Below, in pieces: positions 25,402 to 35,700 of a DNA stretch of 64,000 nt. The stretch comes from Micromonospora radicis (GTDB lineage Bacteria > Actinomycetota > Actinomycetes > Mycobacteriales > Micromonosporaceae): NCBI RefSeq assembly GCF_003583405.1, contig NZ_QXEC01000006.1, positions 1 through 64,000 on the forward strand. The letters run 5' to 3'. The notes under the pieces were generated by a model. It did not search any database, was not told where the DNA came from, and was given only the letters and a program-made list of their open reading frames with translations. The position numbers were made by a program, and so were the translations under genes. Each line of letters begins with the position of its first letter. The first letter of the stretch is position 1.

Positions 25402-26855
25402 CGGCGCAGGTGCAGGTGGCGCTGGCGCGTCGGACGCTGACGCCGGTCGGGTTGTGGGTGTTCGGCGCGGCGGCGTCCGCCCCGATGGTGGTCCTCGCCG
25501 GCGGTATCCCCGCGATCTACGCGACCACGGGTGTGACCGCGGTGCCGTTGACGTTTGTGCTGGTAGCAGGCGCGGTGGCGCTGCTCGCGGTGGGATACAC
25601 GGCGATGGCCCGCCAGGTCGGGCATCCCGCCGCTTACTACGGCATCCTCGCCCAAGGGCTTGGCCGGGGTTGGGGTGTGGCCGGCGGCATGGTGGCTCTG
25701 CTGGCCTACAACGCGATTCAGATCAGCCTGTACGGCCTGCTCGGGGCGACCCTCGCCGCACAGTGGGGCGGGTCCTGGTGGGTGTGGGCGGGTATCGCCG
25801 TGGCCCTGGTCGGGGTGCTGGGAGTACGGGCGATCGTGCTGTCGACCCGGGCCCTGGCGGTGGTGTTGGCGGTGTCGTTGCTGGTCGTCGCGGTGTTCGT
25901 GGTGGCCGGTGTGGGACGGCCAGCAGACGGTGGCCTGTCGTGGGCGGGTTTCGACGCCTCCGGGTTGATGGTCGGCGGCATGGGTGGGGCGGTCGCGTTC
26001 TGCGTGGCGGCGTTCACCGGCATCGACGCGCCCGGCTCTTTTGTAGAGGAGGCGATCGATCGGCGTGCGGTGGGCCGGGCCACGATCGTCGGGGCGCTCG
26101 TGCTCGGTGGGGTGTATGCGGCTGCGGCGTGGGCGATGGGGGTGGCGGTCGGTCCGTATGCCGTCGCCGAGCTGGCTGCCCAGCCGGGCAGTGACCTGAC
26201 GTCGGTGATCCTCGGACGGCTCGGTAGCGGGTGGGTGGCCGTGGCGGGCGTGGTGTTGATCTTCGCGATCGTCACGTCGAAGCTGTCGTTCCACTCGGTC
26301 ATCGCACGCTACGTGTTCGCCATGGCCCGGGAAGGAGTGCTGCCCACCGGGCTCGCGGGCGCGGACAGCGGCACGCGGGTCACCGCGCCGCGCGGCGGTT
26401 CGGTGGCGCAGACGGTCGTCGCCTCGGTGGTGGTGGCGGGGCTCGCGGTGGCCGGGGTCGATCCGGTCACGCAGATGTTCACCTGGCTGTCGAGCCTGGG
26501 AGCGCTGGGTTTGCTGTGTCTGCTGCTGGCCACGTCGGTAGCGGCGCTGGCCGCCCCGGACTGGGTCCGGGGTGAGCGGGCCGGGGTGTGGCAGTGGCGT
26601 ATCGCGCCGGGGGCGGGTGTGTTCGCCGGGTCGGTGGTGCTGGTGGCGATGGTCGGCAACGTCGGGCCGCTGCTGGGTGCCGCGCCCGGGTCGCTGTTCC
26701 CGCTGCTGCTACCCGCGATCGTCGGTGCCGCCGCAGCCGTGGGCGGGACGTGGGCCACGCACCTGCGCCAGGCCCGGCCGGACGTCTACGCCGGTATCGG
26801 GCGCGGCACACCGGCCACGAACGCCGTTCCCGACGCCATCCACGTCTCGATCTGA
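25398..26855 (+). CDS. APC-superfamily amino acid/polyamine permease
   Basis: About 485 aa from GTG 25398, with GGGGGAG just upstream. About 12-13 hydrophobic segments. The first helix carries GLWVFGAAASAPMVVLAGGIPAIY, matching the Gly-rich first helix of APC transporters, with FTGIDAPGSFVEEAIDRRA mid-protein (the usual glutamate-containing FEG-like region). It moves amino acids or amines across the membrane. Its neighbour is a PLP amino-acid decarboxylase, so it may import the amino acid or exchange it for the amine (inference). Confidence 0.88.
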   Translation: MTAQVQVALARRTLTPVGLWVFGAAASAPMVVLAGGIPAIYATTGVTAVPLTFVLVAGAVALLAVGYTAMARQVGHPAAYYGILAQGLGRGWGVAGGMVALLAYNAIQISLYGLLGATLAAQWGGSWWVWAGIAVALVGVLGVRAIVLSTRALAVVLAVSLLVVAVFVVAGVGRPADGGLSWAGFDASGLMVGGMGGAVAFCVAAFTGIDAPGSFVEEAIDRRAVGRATIVGALVLGGVYAAAAWAMGVAVGPYAVAELAAQPGSDLTSVILGRLGSGWVAVAGVVLIFAIVTSKLSFHSVIARYVFAMAREGVLPTGLAGADSGTRVTAPRGGSVAQTVVASVVVAGLAVAGVDPVTQMFTWLSSLGALGLLCLLLATSVAALAAPDWVRGERAGVWQWRIAPGAGVFAGSVVLVAMVGNVGPLLGAAPGSLFPLLLPAIVGAAAAVGGTWATHLRQARPDVYAGIGRGTPATNAVPDAIHVSI

Positions 26856-26868
26856 CAAGGGGGCGACG

Positions 26869-27837
26869 ATGATGACCTACGCACGACGACCGACCGGACC
26901 CTACGGTCCGCCAGATCCGCTGCACCCCGGATGGCGACCGGAGCCGACCGCCGACCTGCGGCCTCCCGGCGGGTATGAGCCGCAGCCCGGCTACGGTCCC
27001 CGCCCCTCCGGCTACCAACGCCCACCGGACCCGTCGCACCCTTCGCCGCCCGCACCCCCGCCCTCGCCTGCACCGGTCGACGAACCGGACGACGAGGCGG
27101 TTCGCCGAGCCAACGCGCGGTGGGCGAATCTGCGCAAGCAGGTGGTGTTCCGGTCCAAGCGGCTCAACTCCGGGCACCTGATCGAGGCCGACCAGCGCTA
27201 CGGCACACGACACGCCCTCGGCCCGCACGCCGTCATGCTGTTCTTCACCTCCCCGGCCGCGACGGAGCCGCAGGGGTACCGGCTGCACACCGCGTGGCGG
27301 CTGTTCCTGTCCGCACCCGAGTCCGACGACCTGCCCCGGATGCTCGCCGACCTGACCAGGATCGCCGCGACCAACATCGCCCACGCGACCGCCACCGGCC
27401 GTCGGTGGCATCCACTCGGGCCGGAACGGTCGATGGTCAACGGCGGTGACATGGCCATCGGCCCCGACGCCGTCTACGTCGGTGTCGGGGTGAGCACCCT
27501 CGATTCCGACGACGGCCGTTGGTATCAGCTCGCCCGCACCCTGCGGGAGCCGTCCGCCACCGGCCACCGCCGGTCAGCCTTCGACCTCAAGGGCCGCTGC
27601 TACCTGCTGCTGACCGACGGCACTGCCATCGACATCGACCGTAACCCGCACGCACCGTTGCACTACGACGGCATCCGCAGCAGCAAACCCCTCGACCCGG
27701 ACCGACCCGCCCACTGGCACAACCCGCACGCCGACCTGACTGAGCAGGGCGACCACACCACCCGCGAGGTGTGGCGGCACCTCACCGCCCTGCACCACAC
27801 CCTCACCGGCCACCTCGACCGAGGGCCGGCAACATGA
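26869..27837 (+). CDS. Hypothetical protein with Pro-rich N-terminus, 322 aa
   Basis: The first 70 residues are Pro/Tyr/Gly-rich and likely disordered. The remainder is a folded domain of unknown family (LRKQVVFRSKRLNSGHLIEAD, GPHAVMLFFTS, GPDAVYVGVGVSTLDSDDG, FDLKGRCYLLLTDGT). The reading frame is open upstream, but the ATG at 26869 is the first sensible start, just after the permease stop. The stop overlaps the decarboxylase start (ATGA). From this gene on, the coding strand becomes C-rich, whereas the four genes before it are G-rich. Confidence 0.65.
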   Translation: MMTYARRPTGPYGPPDPLHPGWRPEPTADLRPPGGYEPQPGYGPRPSGYQRPPDPSHPSPPAPPPSPAPVDEPDDEAVRRANARWANLRKQVVFRSKRLNSGHLIEADQRYGTRHALGPHAVMLFFTSPAATEPQGYRLHTAWRLFLSAPESDDLPRMLADLTRIAATNIAHATATGRRWHPLGPERSMVNGGDMAIGPDAVYVGVGVSTLDSDDGRWYQLARTLREPSATGHRRSAFDLKGRCYLLLTDGTAIDIDRNPHAPLHYDGIRSSKPLDPDRPAHWHNPHADLTEQGDHTTREVWRHLTALHHTLTGHLDRGPAT

Positions 27838-29036
27838 CCCACACCCACACCTTCGACCTGGCCGTCGCCGCGGACCTCAGCCGGACACCGATCGACGTCA
27901 CCGCCGTCCTCGACCACCTCATCCACACCGCCGACGCCGCCGTGGCGACGAGTATCGGCTACCCGGGTGCCGTCGACCTCGACCACACCGCCGTCATGAC
28001 CCGCCTCGGTCACCGGCTGTGGAACAACATCGGCGACCCCTGCGACACCGGCGGAGTGGCCCACACGCGGGTCCTGGAACAGGCCGTCATCGCCTGGGTC
28101 GCCGAGCTGCTGGGCATGCCGGTCGAGGACCGGTGGGGTTATGTCACCACCGGCGGCACCGAGGGCAATCTGTCCGCCCTGCACGCCGCCTACCGCCGCT
28201 GGCCGACCGCCCGCATCTACTACTCCACCGCCGCCCACTACTCCATCGGCAAGATCGTGGACATGCTCGGCGCCTACAAGGTGGTCGTGGAGGCCCGCCC
28301 GGACGGGGAGATGTGCTACGACGATCTGGCCGCGCAGCTGCGGAAACGGCGACGGTGGCCGGCGATCGTGGTCGCCACGGCTGGCACCACCATGACCGAA
28401 GCCGTAGACGACACCACCCGCATCCGCACGATCCTCACCGACTACGGCATGAGCGGGCATCTGCACGTCGACGCCGCTCTGTCCGGCATTCCGCTCGCCC
28501 TCGACGGACAGCTACGCCTCGATGATGCCGGCGGCATCGGCTCCATCGCGATCAGCGGCCATAAGTTCCTCGGTGTGCCCACCCCCTGCGGAGTGGTGCT
28601 CATCCGCGACAGCATCCGCACACCAGCCCGGCCGCAGGTGGTGGCCTACACCGCCGCTACCGACACCACCATCACCGGCTCCCGCTGCGGGCTGGCCGCC
28701 GCCCTGCTCTGGCACGCCATCGCCCTGCACGGCCGCGAAGGGCACCGGTGGCGGACCGCCGAAGCCCGCAGCACCGCCGCGTACGCCGTCGAACAGATCC
28801 GCGCGACCGGCTGGAACGCCTGGCGGTGGCCGCACGCCTTCACCGTCGTCCTACCCACCCCACCCGAGCCGGTACGCGCCAAGTGGCTACTCGCCACCGA
28901 CGGCACGGTCAGCCACCTCATCTGCATGCCCGGCATCACGCGCGGTCAGATCGACGCGCTCGCCGCCGACCTCGCCACCGCCATCGCGACACCCATCCCA
29001 GGCCCCCGCACCCCCAACGTCACCACCATGCCCTGA
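27834..29036 (+). CDS. PLP-dependent group II decarboxylase, histidine-decarboxylase-like
   Basis: 400 aa. The PLP lysine sits in SIAISGHKFLGVPTPCGVVL, the cofactor Asp in LHVDAALSGIPL, and the substrate/phosphate loop in GYVTTGGTEGNLSALHAAY. Length and these motifs match the PLP-type histidine decarboxylase subgroup better than glutamate or aromatic decarboxylases. It would turn an amino acid into its amine plus CO2 in the cytoplasm. The upstream APC permease could supply the substrate. The exact substrate cannot be read. Confidence 0.87.
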   Translation: MTHTHTFDLAVAADLSRTPIDVTAVLDHLIHTADAAVATSIGYPGAVDLDHTAVMTRLGHRLWNNIGDPCDTGGVAHTRVLEQAVIAWVAELLGMPVEDRWGYVTTGGTEGNLSALHAAYRRWPTARIYYSTAAHYSIGKIVDMLGAYKVVVEARPDGEMCYDDLAAQLRKRRRWPAIVVATAGTTMTEAVDDTTRIRTILTDYGMSGHLHVDAALSGIPLALDGQLRLDDAGGIGSIAISGHKFLGVPTPCGVVLIRDSIRTPARPQVVAYTAATDTTITGSRCGLAAALLWHAIALHGREGHRWRTAEARSTAAYAVEQIRATGWNAWRWPHAFTVVLPTPPEPVRAKWLLATDGTVSHLICMPGITRGQIDALAADLATAIATPIPGPRTPNVTTMP

Positions 29037-29162
29037 CCACCGGACCGACGCTCACGGAGGTGGGGCGACATTCCATGGCGACCGGCTACGTCCACCACCC
29101 CCGTTGTCAGCCCCGGCCTGAACCGGCAGCACCGCTGACATCCCGCGTTGAAGGGGATTCCG

Positions 29163-29759
29163 TTGTTTATCGCGATCACTGGCCCTACTGGAGTCGGAAA
29201 GACCACGCTCGCCGGTCGCCTGGCCGCCCGGCTGGACGCGACGCTGATGCTCGATCCGTTCGCCGACAACCCCTACCTGCCGCAGTTGTACGCCGATGCT
29301 GAGCGCGCCCCGGATGATCTTGCCTTGAAGGTGGAACTCACCTTCATCGCCCTTCGGGTCGCGCAGTTGCGTCGGATCGGAATGATCACCCGGGCTGGTG
29401 GTCGGGTTGTCGCCGATTGGGCGATGGTGCAGCAACGCATCTTCGCCGCCGAAACGCTGGCCGCCGCCGACGCGGGCCGGGTCGCGCAGACCTGCGGCAT
29501 CTGGTCCACCGACAGTCCGAGTCCCGATGTGGTGATCGGGTTGACCGCGCCCTCATCGACGCTGTTGCACCGCGTCAAGCAGCGGGGCCGGGACATGGAG
29601 ACCAGCGTGTCCGAAGCCGATCTCGCCGCCCTCAACGAGGCGTTCCAGCGCGCCTTCACCCCTCACGTCATCCACCGCGACGGCAGCACGTTCGACGCCC
29701 TCAACGACGCGGACCTCGACGAGCTGATCGCGCAACTCACCGGATCGGAGAAGTCGTGA
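29163..29759 (+). CDS. Deoxynucleoside-kinase-like P-loop protein
   Basis: 198 aa from TTG 29163; AAGGGGA ends 5 bases upstream and the Met-equivalent is followed by FIAITGPTGVGKTTLA (Walker A). Then come DPFADNPYLPQLYAD (substrate pocket, compare the ENPYL motif of dNKs), a DW-type catalytic region (VADWAMVQQRIF), and the lid RVKQRGRDMET with SEADLAALNEAFQRAF. These fit the dAdo/dGuo kinase family, although the usual DRS motif is changed to DWA. It would phosphorylate a nucleoside or analogue. An in-frame TTG at 29148 is an alternative start. The 126-base gap before it has no clear gene. Confidence 0.8.
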   Translation: MFIAITGPTGVGKTTLAGRLAARLDATLMLDPFADNPYLPQLYADAERAPDDLALKVELTFIALRVAQLRRIGMITRAGGRVVADWAMVQQRIFAAETLAAADAGRVAQTCGIWSTDSPSPDVVIGLTAPSSTLLHRVKQRGRDMETSVSEADLAALNEAFQRAFTPHVIHRDGSTFDALNDADLDELIAQLTGSEKS

Positions 29760-30844
29760 CCCAACCCGCTCTCGCCCACCAGGGCATCGCCGTGTGCCCG
29801 CCCACCACACGCCTGATGATCACCGGACCCGGCACGGTCGAGTTGATCTCGGAGAACCTGCCGCCGCTCGGTCCGACCGACGTGTACGCCCAAGCCGTCG
29901 TGTCCGGCATCAGCCACGGCACCGAAATGGCCTGGGTGCGAGGCTCGGCCGCCGCCCTGCACCGCTCCTGGCTGCCCGAGCAACGCCTGTTCACCAGCGG
30001 ACCGGGACGGGACTACCCAGTAGCACCCGGCTACGAGACCATCGCCCGCATCACAGCGGTTGGCAGCGCCGCCTGTGACCGGATCGCCGTGGGGGACCTG
30101 GTAGCGCTGGACCGCCCGCACGCCACGGGCCATGTCGTCAGCGTCGACACCGCCGAGGCGGGTCGCCTACCTGCCGGCATTGATCCGGAACGGGCCGTGT
30201 TCTTCATCCTCGCCCGTGTCGCTCTGGGCGGCGTCCACGACGCCAACATCCACATCGGTGACACCGTCGTCATCGTCGGCCTTGGTACGGTCGGCCTGAT
30301 CGCCGGGCAACTCGCGCATCTGGCCGGCGCACGCCGCGTCATCGGCATAGACCGCTACCCCATACGCCTGGAAGCCGCCGAGTCACTCGGCATGACCGCC
30401 ATGCACACCGACACCGGAGCCGACGTCGCCCAACTGGTCCGCAAGCTGACCGGCTCCGCCGGAGCCGACGTGGCCATCGAGGCATCCGGCTCCTACGCCG
30501 GGCTACACGAGGCCATCCGCTGCGTCCGCGTCGGTGCGACGGTCTCCACCATCGCCTCGTACCACGGCGACCAAGGTGGCCTGCGGCTCGGCGAGGAGTA
30601 CCACCGCAACCGCATCACCCTCGTCTCCTCCATGACCGTGAACGGCTGCCCCCAACGCACCCACCCCGCCTGGGACCTTCCACGGCTCAGCGCCACCGCC
30701 CGTCACCTCGTCACCGACGGACACGTCCGCGTCGACGGGCTCATCACCCACCGCATCCCATTCGCCAACGCGCACACCGCGTACGGCCTCATCGACACCC
30801 GACCCGAGGAGACGATCAAGGTGGTACTCACCTATGACCACTGA
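29756..30844 (+). CDS. Zinc-type medium-chain dehydrogenase/reductase
   Basis: 362 aa from a GTG overlapping the upstream stop (GTGA). The Rossmann dinucleotide site is VVIVGLGTVGLIAGQLAHLAG, followed by ADVAIEASGSYAGLHEAI. The N-terminal catalytic domain is recognisable (VVSGISHGTEM, GYETIARITAVG) but lacks the structural-zinc Cys cluster. The combination with a DegT aminotransferase downstream recalls pathways that oxidise a cyclitol or sugar alcohol to a ketone and then aminate it, such as aminocyclitol biosynthesis. That parallel is inference. Confidence 0.87.
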   Translation: MTQPALAHQGIAVCPPTTRLMITGPGTVELISENLPPLGPTDVYAQAVVSGISHGTEMAWVRGSAAALHRSWLPEQRLFTSGPGRDYPVAPGYETIARITAVGSAACDRIAVGDLVALDRPHATGHVVSVDTAEAGRLPAGIDPERAVFFILARVALGGVHDANIHIGDTVVIVGLGTVGLIAGQLAHLAGARRVIGIDRYPIRLEAAESLGMTAMHTDTGADVAQLVRKLTGSAGADVAIEASGSYAGLHEAIRCVRVGATVSTIASYHGDQGGLRLGEEYHRNRITLVSSMTVNGCPQRTHPAWDLPRLSATARHLVTDGHVRVDGLITHRIPFANAHTAYGLIDTRPEETIKVVLTYDH

Positions 30845-31955
30845 CACCGCCTACGACCTGGACCACCCGGTCGATGACCGGTACTCGCCACCACCCTGCG
30901 GGGAACTCGAAGAGATCCGCGCCGTCCTCGACGACGGCCGCCTCTCCGGCGGCGCCCAAGTCCTGCCCCTCTACGAGCGCGCCCTCGCCGCTCGCTTCGG
31001 GGCCGCCCGCGCCATCGCCGTCAACTCCGGCACCTCAGCCCTACACGCCGCGCTCGTCGCCTTCGACGTCCGCCCCGGCACCGAGGTCCTCGTCCCCGCG
31101 ACCGCCCCACTGCCCACCGCCATGCCGATCCTCACCTGCGGCGCCACCCCCGTCCTGGTGGACACACTCCCGAACTCCCTCGCCCTAGACCCCACCGACC
31201 TCCAACGCAAACTCACACCCCGCACCCGCGCCGTAATCACACTGCCCCTATGGGGCTACCCCAACGACGAACGAGCCGTCACCGGCCTGCTCGCCGACGC
31301 GGGCGTGCCCGTCATCGAAGACGCCGCGCAGGCCCACGGCACCCGCATCGCCAACCAGCACGCCGGCACCCTCGGCCAGGTCGGCTGCTTCTCCACCCAC
31401 GACCGCAAACTCCTGTCCACCGGCGAAGGCGGTTTCGTCCTGACCAACGACCACGACCTCGCCGACCGCATCGACCACCACACCCACCTCGGCCACCTAC
31501 GCGGCGGCCACGGCGTCAACTACAAACTCGCCGGACCACTGGCCGCCATCGGCCTGCGTCGGCTGGCCCGCCTCGACGCGCAACTGGCCCAGCGCCGCCG
31601 CAATGCCGAACGCATCCTCACCGCGCTACCCGCCGGAGGACTCCTGCGCGAGCTGCCCTACGGCGTGCAGGACAAACCCAACTACTACAACCTGGTCCTC
31701 GTCGCGACCGCCCGCCAGGTCGAGATCGCGGACGCCTTCCACCGCGCAGGGCTACCCCCGGACTCGATCCGGTGGCGCTACCAGCCCCTCTACCACCAAT
31801 CCCTGTTCCAGCCCTACGCCACGGCCTGCCCCAACGCCGAACACCTCGCCACGGCCACCATCCAGTTGCCCGTTCACCCCCAACTACCAGAGGCGACGGT
31901 AGCGTGGATCGCCGACCAAACCGCCCGAATCGCCCAGGGAGAAACCGCAGCATGA
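30834..31955 (+). CDS. DegT/DnrJ/EryC1/StrS-family aminotransferase
   Basis: 373 aa. Fold-type I aminotransferase of the sugar/cyclitol group: AIAVNSGTSALHAALVAFDV, VIEDAAQAHGTR (PLP-contacting Asp) and FSTHDRKLLSTGEGGFVLTN with the PLP lysine. These enzymes add an amino group to keto-sugars or keto-cyclitols. It overlaps the dehydrogenase gene by 11 bases, so the two products likely act in sequence. Confidence 0.9.
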   Translation: MTTDTAYDLDHPVDDRYSPPPCGELEEIRAVLDDGRLSGGAQVLPLYERALAARFGAARAIAVNSGTSALHAALVAFDVRPGTEVLVPATAPLPTAMPILTCGATPVLVDTLPNSLALDPTDLQRKLTPRTRAVITLPLWGYPNDERAVTGLLADAGVPVIEDAAQAHGTRIANQHAGTLGQVGCFSTHDRKLLSTGEGGFVLTNDHDLADRIDHHTHLGHLRGGHGVNYKLAGPLAAIGLRRLARLDAQLAQRRRNAERILTALPAGGLLRELPYGVQDKPNYYNLVLVATARQVEIADAFHRAGLPPDSIRWRYQPLYHQSLFQPYATACPNAEHLATATIQLPVHPQLPEATVAWIADQTARIAQGETAA

Positions 31956-32407
31956 TCCGGCACTTCACCAGCTCAGCGATCGTCTTCAACAGCAGCGGAC
32001 AAGTCCTCCTCGTGCACCACAACAAGATCGGACTGTGGCTGTACCCGGGCGGACACGTCGACCCCAACGAAGACCCCGCCGAAGCCGCCCTCCGCGAAGT
32101 CGTAGAAGAAACCGGCGTCGAGGCAGAGATCCTCGCACCCGAATCGTTCACCCACCCGGCAGTACGCAGCATCCCCCCACCCTTCGCGATCATCGAAATG
32201 GACATCGAAGACCGCAAGGTCGGCCCCCACCGCCACATCGACTTCGTCTACATCTGCCACGCCCACAACGACACCCTCAACGCCCAACTCGAAGAGGTTG
32301 CCGACGTGTCGTGGTTCGACGTAGCAGACGTCGCCGAACTCGTCGTCCCGAAGGAACTGCCCGCCCTCATCGCCGAGGCCGCCCGCAGGATGCCGCGACT
32401 CGTATAG
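31952..32407 (+). CDS. Nudix hydrolase
   Basis: 151 aa, ATG overlapping the aminotransferase stop. The Nudix box is complete: GGHVDPNEDPAEAALREVVEE followed by TGVEAE. These enzymes hydrolyse nucleoside diphosphates linked to another group. It is the last gene of the cluster; together with the kinase-like gene it hints at a nucleotide-linked intermediate. No clear terminator follows. Confidence 0.92.
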   Translation: MIRHFTSSAIVFNSSGQVLLVHHNKIGLWLYPGGHVDPNEDPAEAALREVVEETGVEAEILAPESFTHPAVRSIPPPFAIIEMDIEDRKVGPHRHIDFVYICHAHNDTLNAQLEEVADVSWFDVADVAELVVPKELPALIAEAARRMPRLV

Positions 32408-32487
32408 CAGAGGCTCCAACCCGCCACAATGAGGCATTTTCATCGTGATGGTGCTGGTGGCCCCGACTGTCCCGCCGACAGAAGACC

Positions 32488-32625
32488 GTCAACCGCCACC
32501 ACGCCAAGATCCGGCTGTCGGCGAACGCACCGTCGCCACCCTCAAGGGCTGGAAGATCCTGACCAACCTCCGCTGCTGCCCCCGGCGCGCCACCCCGATC
32601 GTCCAGGCCCCCCGGCCCGTCGAGA
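32488..32625 (+). mobile_element. IS5-type transposase C-terminal remnant
   Basis: Two short pieces in different frames match the end of IS5-like DDE transposases: VNRHHAKIR, then ERTVATLKGWKILTNLRCCP and RRATPIVQA. The final catalytic Glu lies in such an ERTVATLK-like segment. The frame is broken and nothing upstream matches, so only a scar of an insertion sequence remains. It marks the end of the ten-gene cluster. Confidence 0.65.
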
Positions 32626-32733
32626 TGCGCCGCGCGGCACGGTCCGGATCAGCTCAACCCGAACGGGTGAACGGGTGAGATCGGCGGACAAGGCCGGCGG
32701 CTCGGCACCAGCTGACCCGCGGATTGCGCGCGG

Positions 32734-32765
32734 GCCGGCCCGCCGGAGGTTCCCGGCGGGCCGGC
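32734..32765. terminator. Terminator hairpin for the GH9 fusion gene
   Basis: 13-bp perfect GC stem (32734-32746 with 32753-32765), 6-base loop, 7 bases beyond the minus-strand GH9 stop. Confidence 0.8.
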
Positions 32766-32771
32766 TGTTGG

Positions 32772-35700
32772 TCACCGGCGAGGTGCCACGTCGGCGGCGA
32801 AGGCGCTAACCCAGGCCAGCGCGGAGTTCCAGTTGATGGTGATCTCGTTCACCGACCAGGCTTCCAGGTTGTCGACGTAACACAGCTGCGGAGCGCAGCC
32901 GTGCAGCCAGGACGCCGCGAGGGGATCCTGGAGGCTGGAGTTCGGTCCGCCCGACACCGAACCGACGGGTGGGTTGGGCAGGGTCGCGTCGAACGACTTG
33001 GCGTACCAGCGGCTGTGCTGGTTCTTCGCGTCCTTCGTCCCGTAGCCGGTGACGTACGACTGCCCCAGGGCATTGCGGCCGAGCAGGTAGTCGAACGCCT
33101 CGAAGACCGCGTCCGCGTACATCGTGTTGCCGGTGAGGTCGTACGCGGTGGCCAGCACCACCTGGTTGTTCAGGATCGACGCGTTCGATCCCCAGTCGTA
33201 CATCCCACTGGTCGGGGTGTACGACTGGCCGAACCGTTCGGCCCGCTGGAACGAGACCAGCCGGCTGGCCGCCTCCGTCACCCAGCCGCGGATCTGCGCC
33301 TGCTCGGACAGTCCACTGCCGAACCGGGCCAGGTCCAGCTGCGCGAGGGCGGCGACCGAACCCCAGTAGAAGCCGTTCTGGTCGAACGCCACCCCGGCCC
33401 GGTGGTACCGGTTGGCGCGCAGCGCGTTGAGGTACGAGGTGCCGCCGGTGGTCAGGTACAGCTGGGTCGCCGCCCAGTAGAACTCGTCGGTGACGTCGTC
33501 GTCGGCGTACGGGCCACCGCCGGAACGGTCCGCCCTGGGCGCGTACAACGCGGGGTTGGCCAGCGCCGCGGCGTAGGCCCGCTCGGCCGCCGCGCGGAGC
33601 CGGGCGGCGAACGCGGCGTCGTACGGGGCGTAGAGCCGTGCCCCCTGCGCGGCCACCGCCGCCAGGTTCAACGTCGCCGCCGTCGACGGCCGGTGCAGTT
33701 CCCGCTGTTTGCGGTCCTGGTGCGGCAGCATCGGCGGCCCGGTCCACGACTCGTCGTGCACCTTGTGGTGCACCATCCCGGCCAGCGGTTTACCGGCCGG
33801 CACCTGCATCTTGAGCATGAACTCCAGGTTCCAGCGGGCCTCGTCGAGGATGTCGGGCACACCGTTGCCGCGTTCCGGGACCGCCAGGGTCGCGTCGCCG
33901 AGTGGCCCGGGTCGGCCCACCGCCACGGCCCGTTCCCAGGCCGAGAGCAGCTGGTAGGTGGCGATGCCGCCGTTGACCACGTACTTGCCGTGGTCACCCG
34001 CGTCGTACCAGCCGCCGGTGACGTCGAGGGTGTAGTCACAGGTCCAGTTGTCCATGAACGGCTGCGGAGTCTGGCAGGGCACCCGCGTGTCGCCGCCGTT
34101 CGGGGAGGACGCGACGTGCCCGGCCGGGCGGGCGTACTCCGCCCCGGCGATGCCGCCGTCGATCGCGATGCCACTGCGGTTCGGGTAGAAGAACCGCATC
34201 GAGTCGGTACGCAGTGAGGCGTACAGGTCCGTGCGGATGTCGAACGGGTAGCTGGCCTGTCCGCCGACCACCAGCTCGAACCGGCCGGTCGCCGTCACCG
34301 AGCTGAAGTCGATGAGATGGACGTTGGCGCCGGCCGAGCCGTCGTACCCGGCCGGGCGGCTCTGCCCGGTGGCGACCGTGCCGCCGCCGACCCGCCGCAG
34401 CGTCCAGGACTGCGGGCTCGTGGCGGCACTCACAAGCGTCGCCCGCTTCGGGCCTCGGGGCAGGTAGCCGTGCTGGTTCACCTTCACCGCCGGCCCCCGG
34501 TCGGCCCGGTAGACGTAGCTGTCGCCGTTGAGCGTCACGTCGTCCATGCAGAACTCGTACGACTTGTCCGCACCGCCGAGGCGGAACTGCACCTGAGAGA
34601 GCATGTAGTCGGCGCTGAAGCCGGTGTCGAAGGTGTACTCGTACTGGCGCCACGCCCCACCGGTCACCGTCGGGTACTTGACCAGGTACGTCGTGTTGTT
34701 GGGGTTGTAGAAGGGCGCCACCTGCACGGTGAGGTTCACCGTCTGGCTCGTGCGCACCCGGAACCGGAACGTGTACGACTTCCCGCGCGGCAGGTAGATG
34801 CTGTTGTGCCCGACGATGACGTCCCACGGTTTCGCAGACGCCGGTGCGGTGACGCAGAAGACCCCACCGTCCACCTTCGGGGTCATTCCCGCGTTCACCC
34901 ACCACGGCTTGAAGTCGCCGGTGAAGTTGCTGTTCTGGATCAACCGACCGGTCACCTGCGGTCGTGGCTCTCCGCCGCCGTACGCCGGCAGGGTGCCCGC
35001 CGGCAGCTGCGTCGGGAAGCCCGGTGTACCGGGTTGGCCCGGGCCCTGCGGGCCGGCGCCGTACCGGGGCAACCGCCACGCGTCGATGCCGGCCGTCTGG
35101 TCGTACAGCATCAGGTCGGCGACCCGGTCACCGTCCAGGTCGCTGAAGATGGCGCCGGTCCGGCCCGCCAGCGGGCTGCCGGCCTGGATCACGCCCAGCG
35201 AGCGCCAGCCGGCGGTCCGGGTCCACGGCCCGCCGACGTTCTCCCACGCCTGGACATCGCCGGTGGCGTCGTCGGCGAGCAGCACGTCCGCGCGGCCGTC
35301 CCCGGTGATGTCCGCGAAGTGGACCTTCTTCCCGGGCTGACCCTGACCCGGGTGCCCGAAGCCGTCGAACCGGCGCCAGTCGCCCGGCCCCGGGAAGCCG
35401 CGCGCCGTGTTCTCCCAGGCGGTGACGGTGTTGTCGGCCGTGATCGTCAAGTAGTCGTCGTCGCCGTCACCGTCGATGTCGACGAAGAGCCGTCGGTCGC
35501 TGTCGACGTAGCCGAGATTGTTGGCGATCCTGCTGCCCTGTGCCCACCGGATCTCCTGGATCGAGGAGTCGTTGCGCCACGCCTGAATGCTCGGTGCCCC
35601 GGTCGACGACTGGGCCGCGTCGAGGACCGCGATGTAGTCAGCGCGGTCGTCGCCGTCCAGGTCTCCGAAGTGGATCTGCGTGGCCCGTAACCGCTCCAAC

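Noticed and set aside
29074..29302. Open frame beginning MATGYVHHP after GGAGG in the gap before the kinase-like gene
   Set aside because: It overlaps the kinase frame for more than 130 bases and turns Arg-rich there. A short leader peptide cannot be excluded but is not supported.
32429..32809. 126-codon ORF rich in Arg and Pro
   Set aside because: It crosses the transposase scar and the terminator hairpin and has no protein-like composition.
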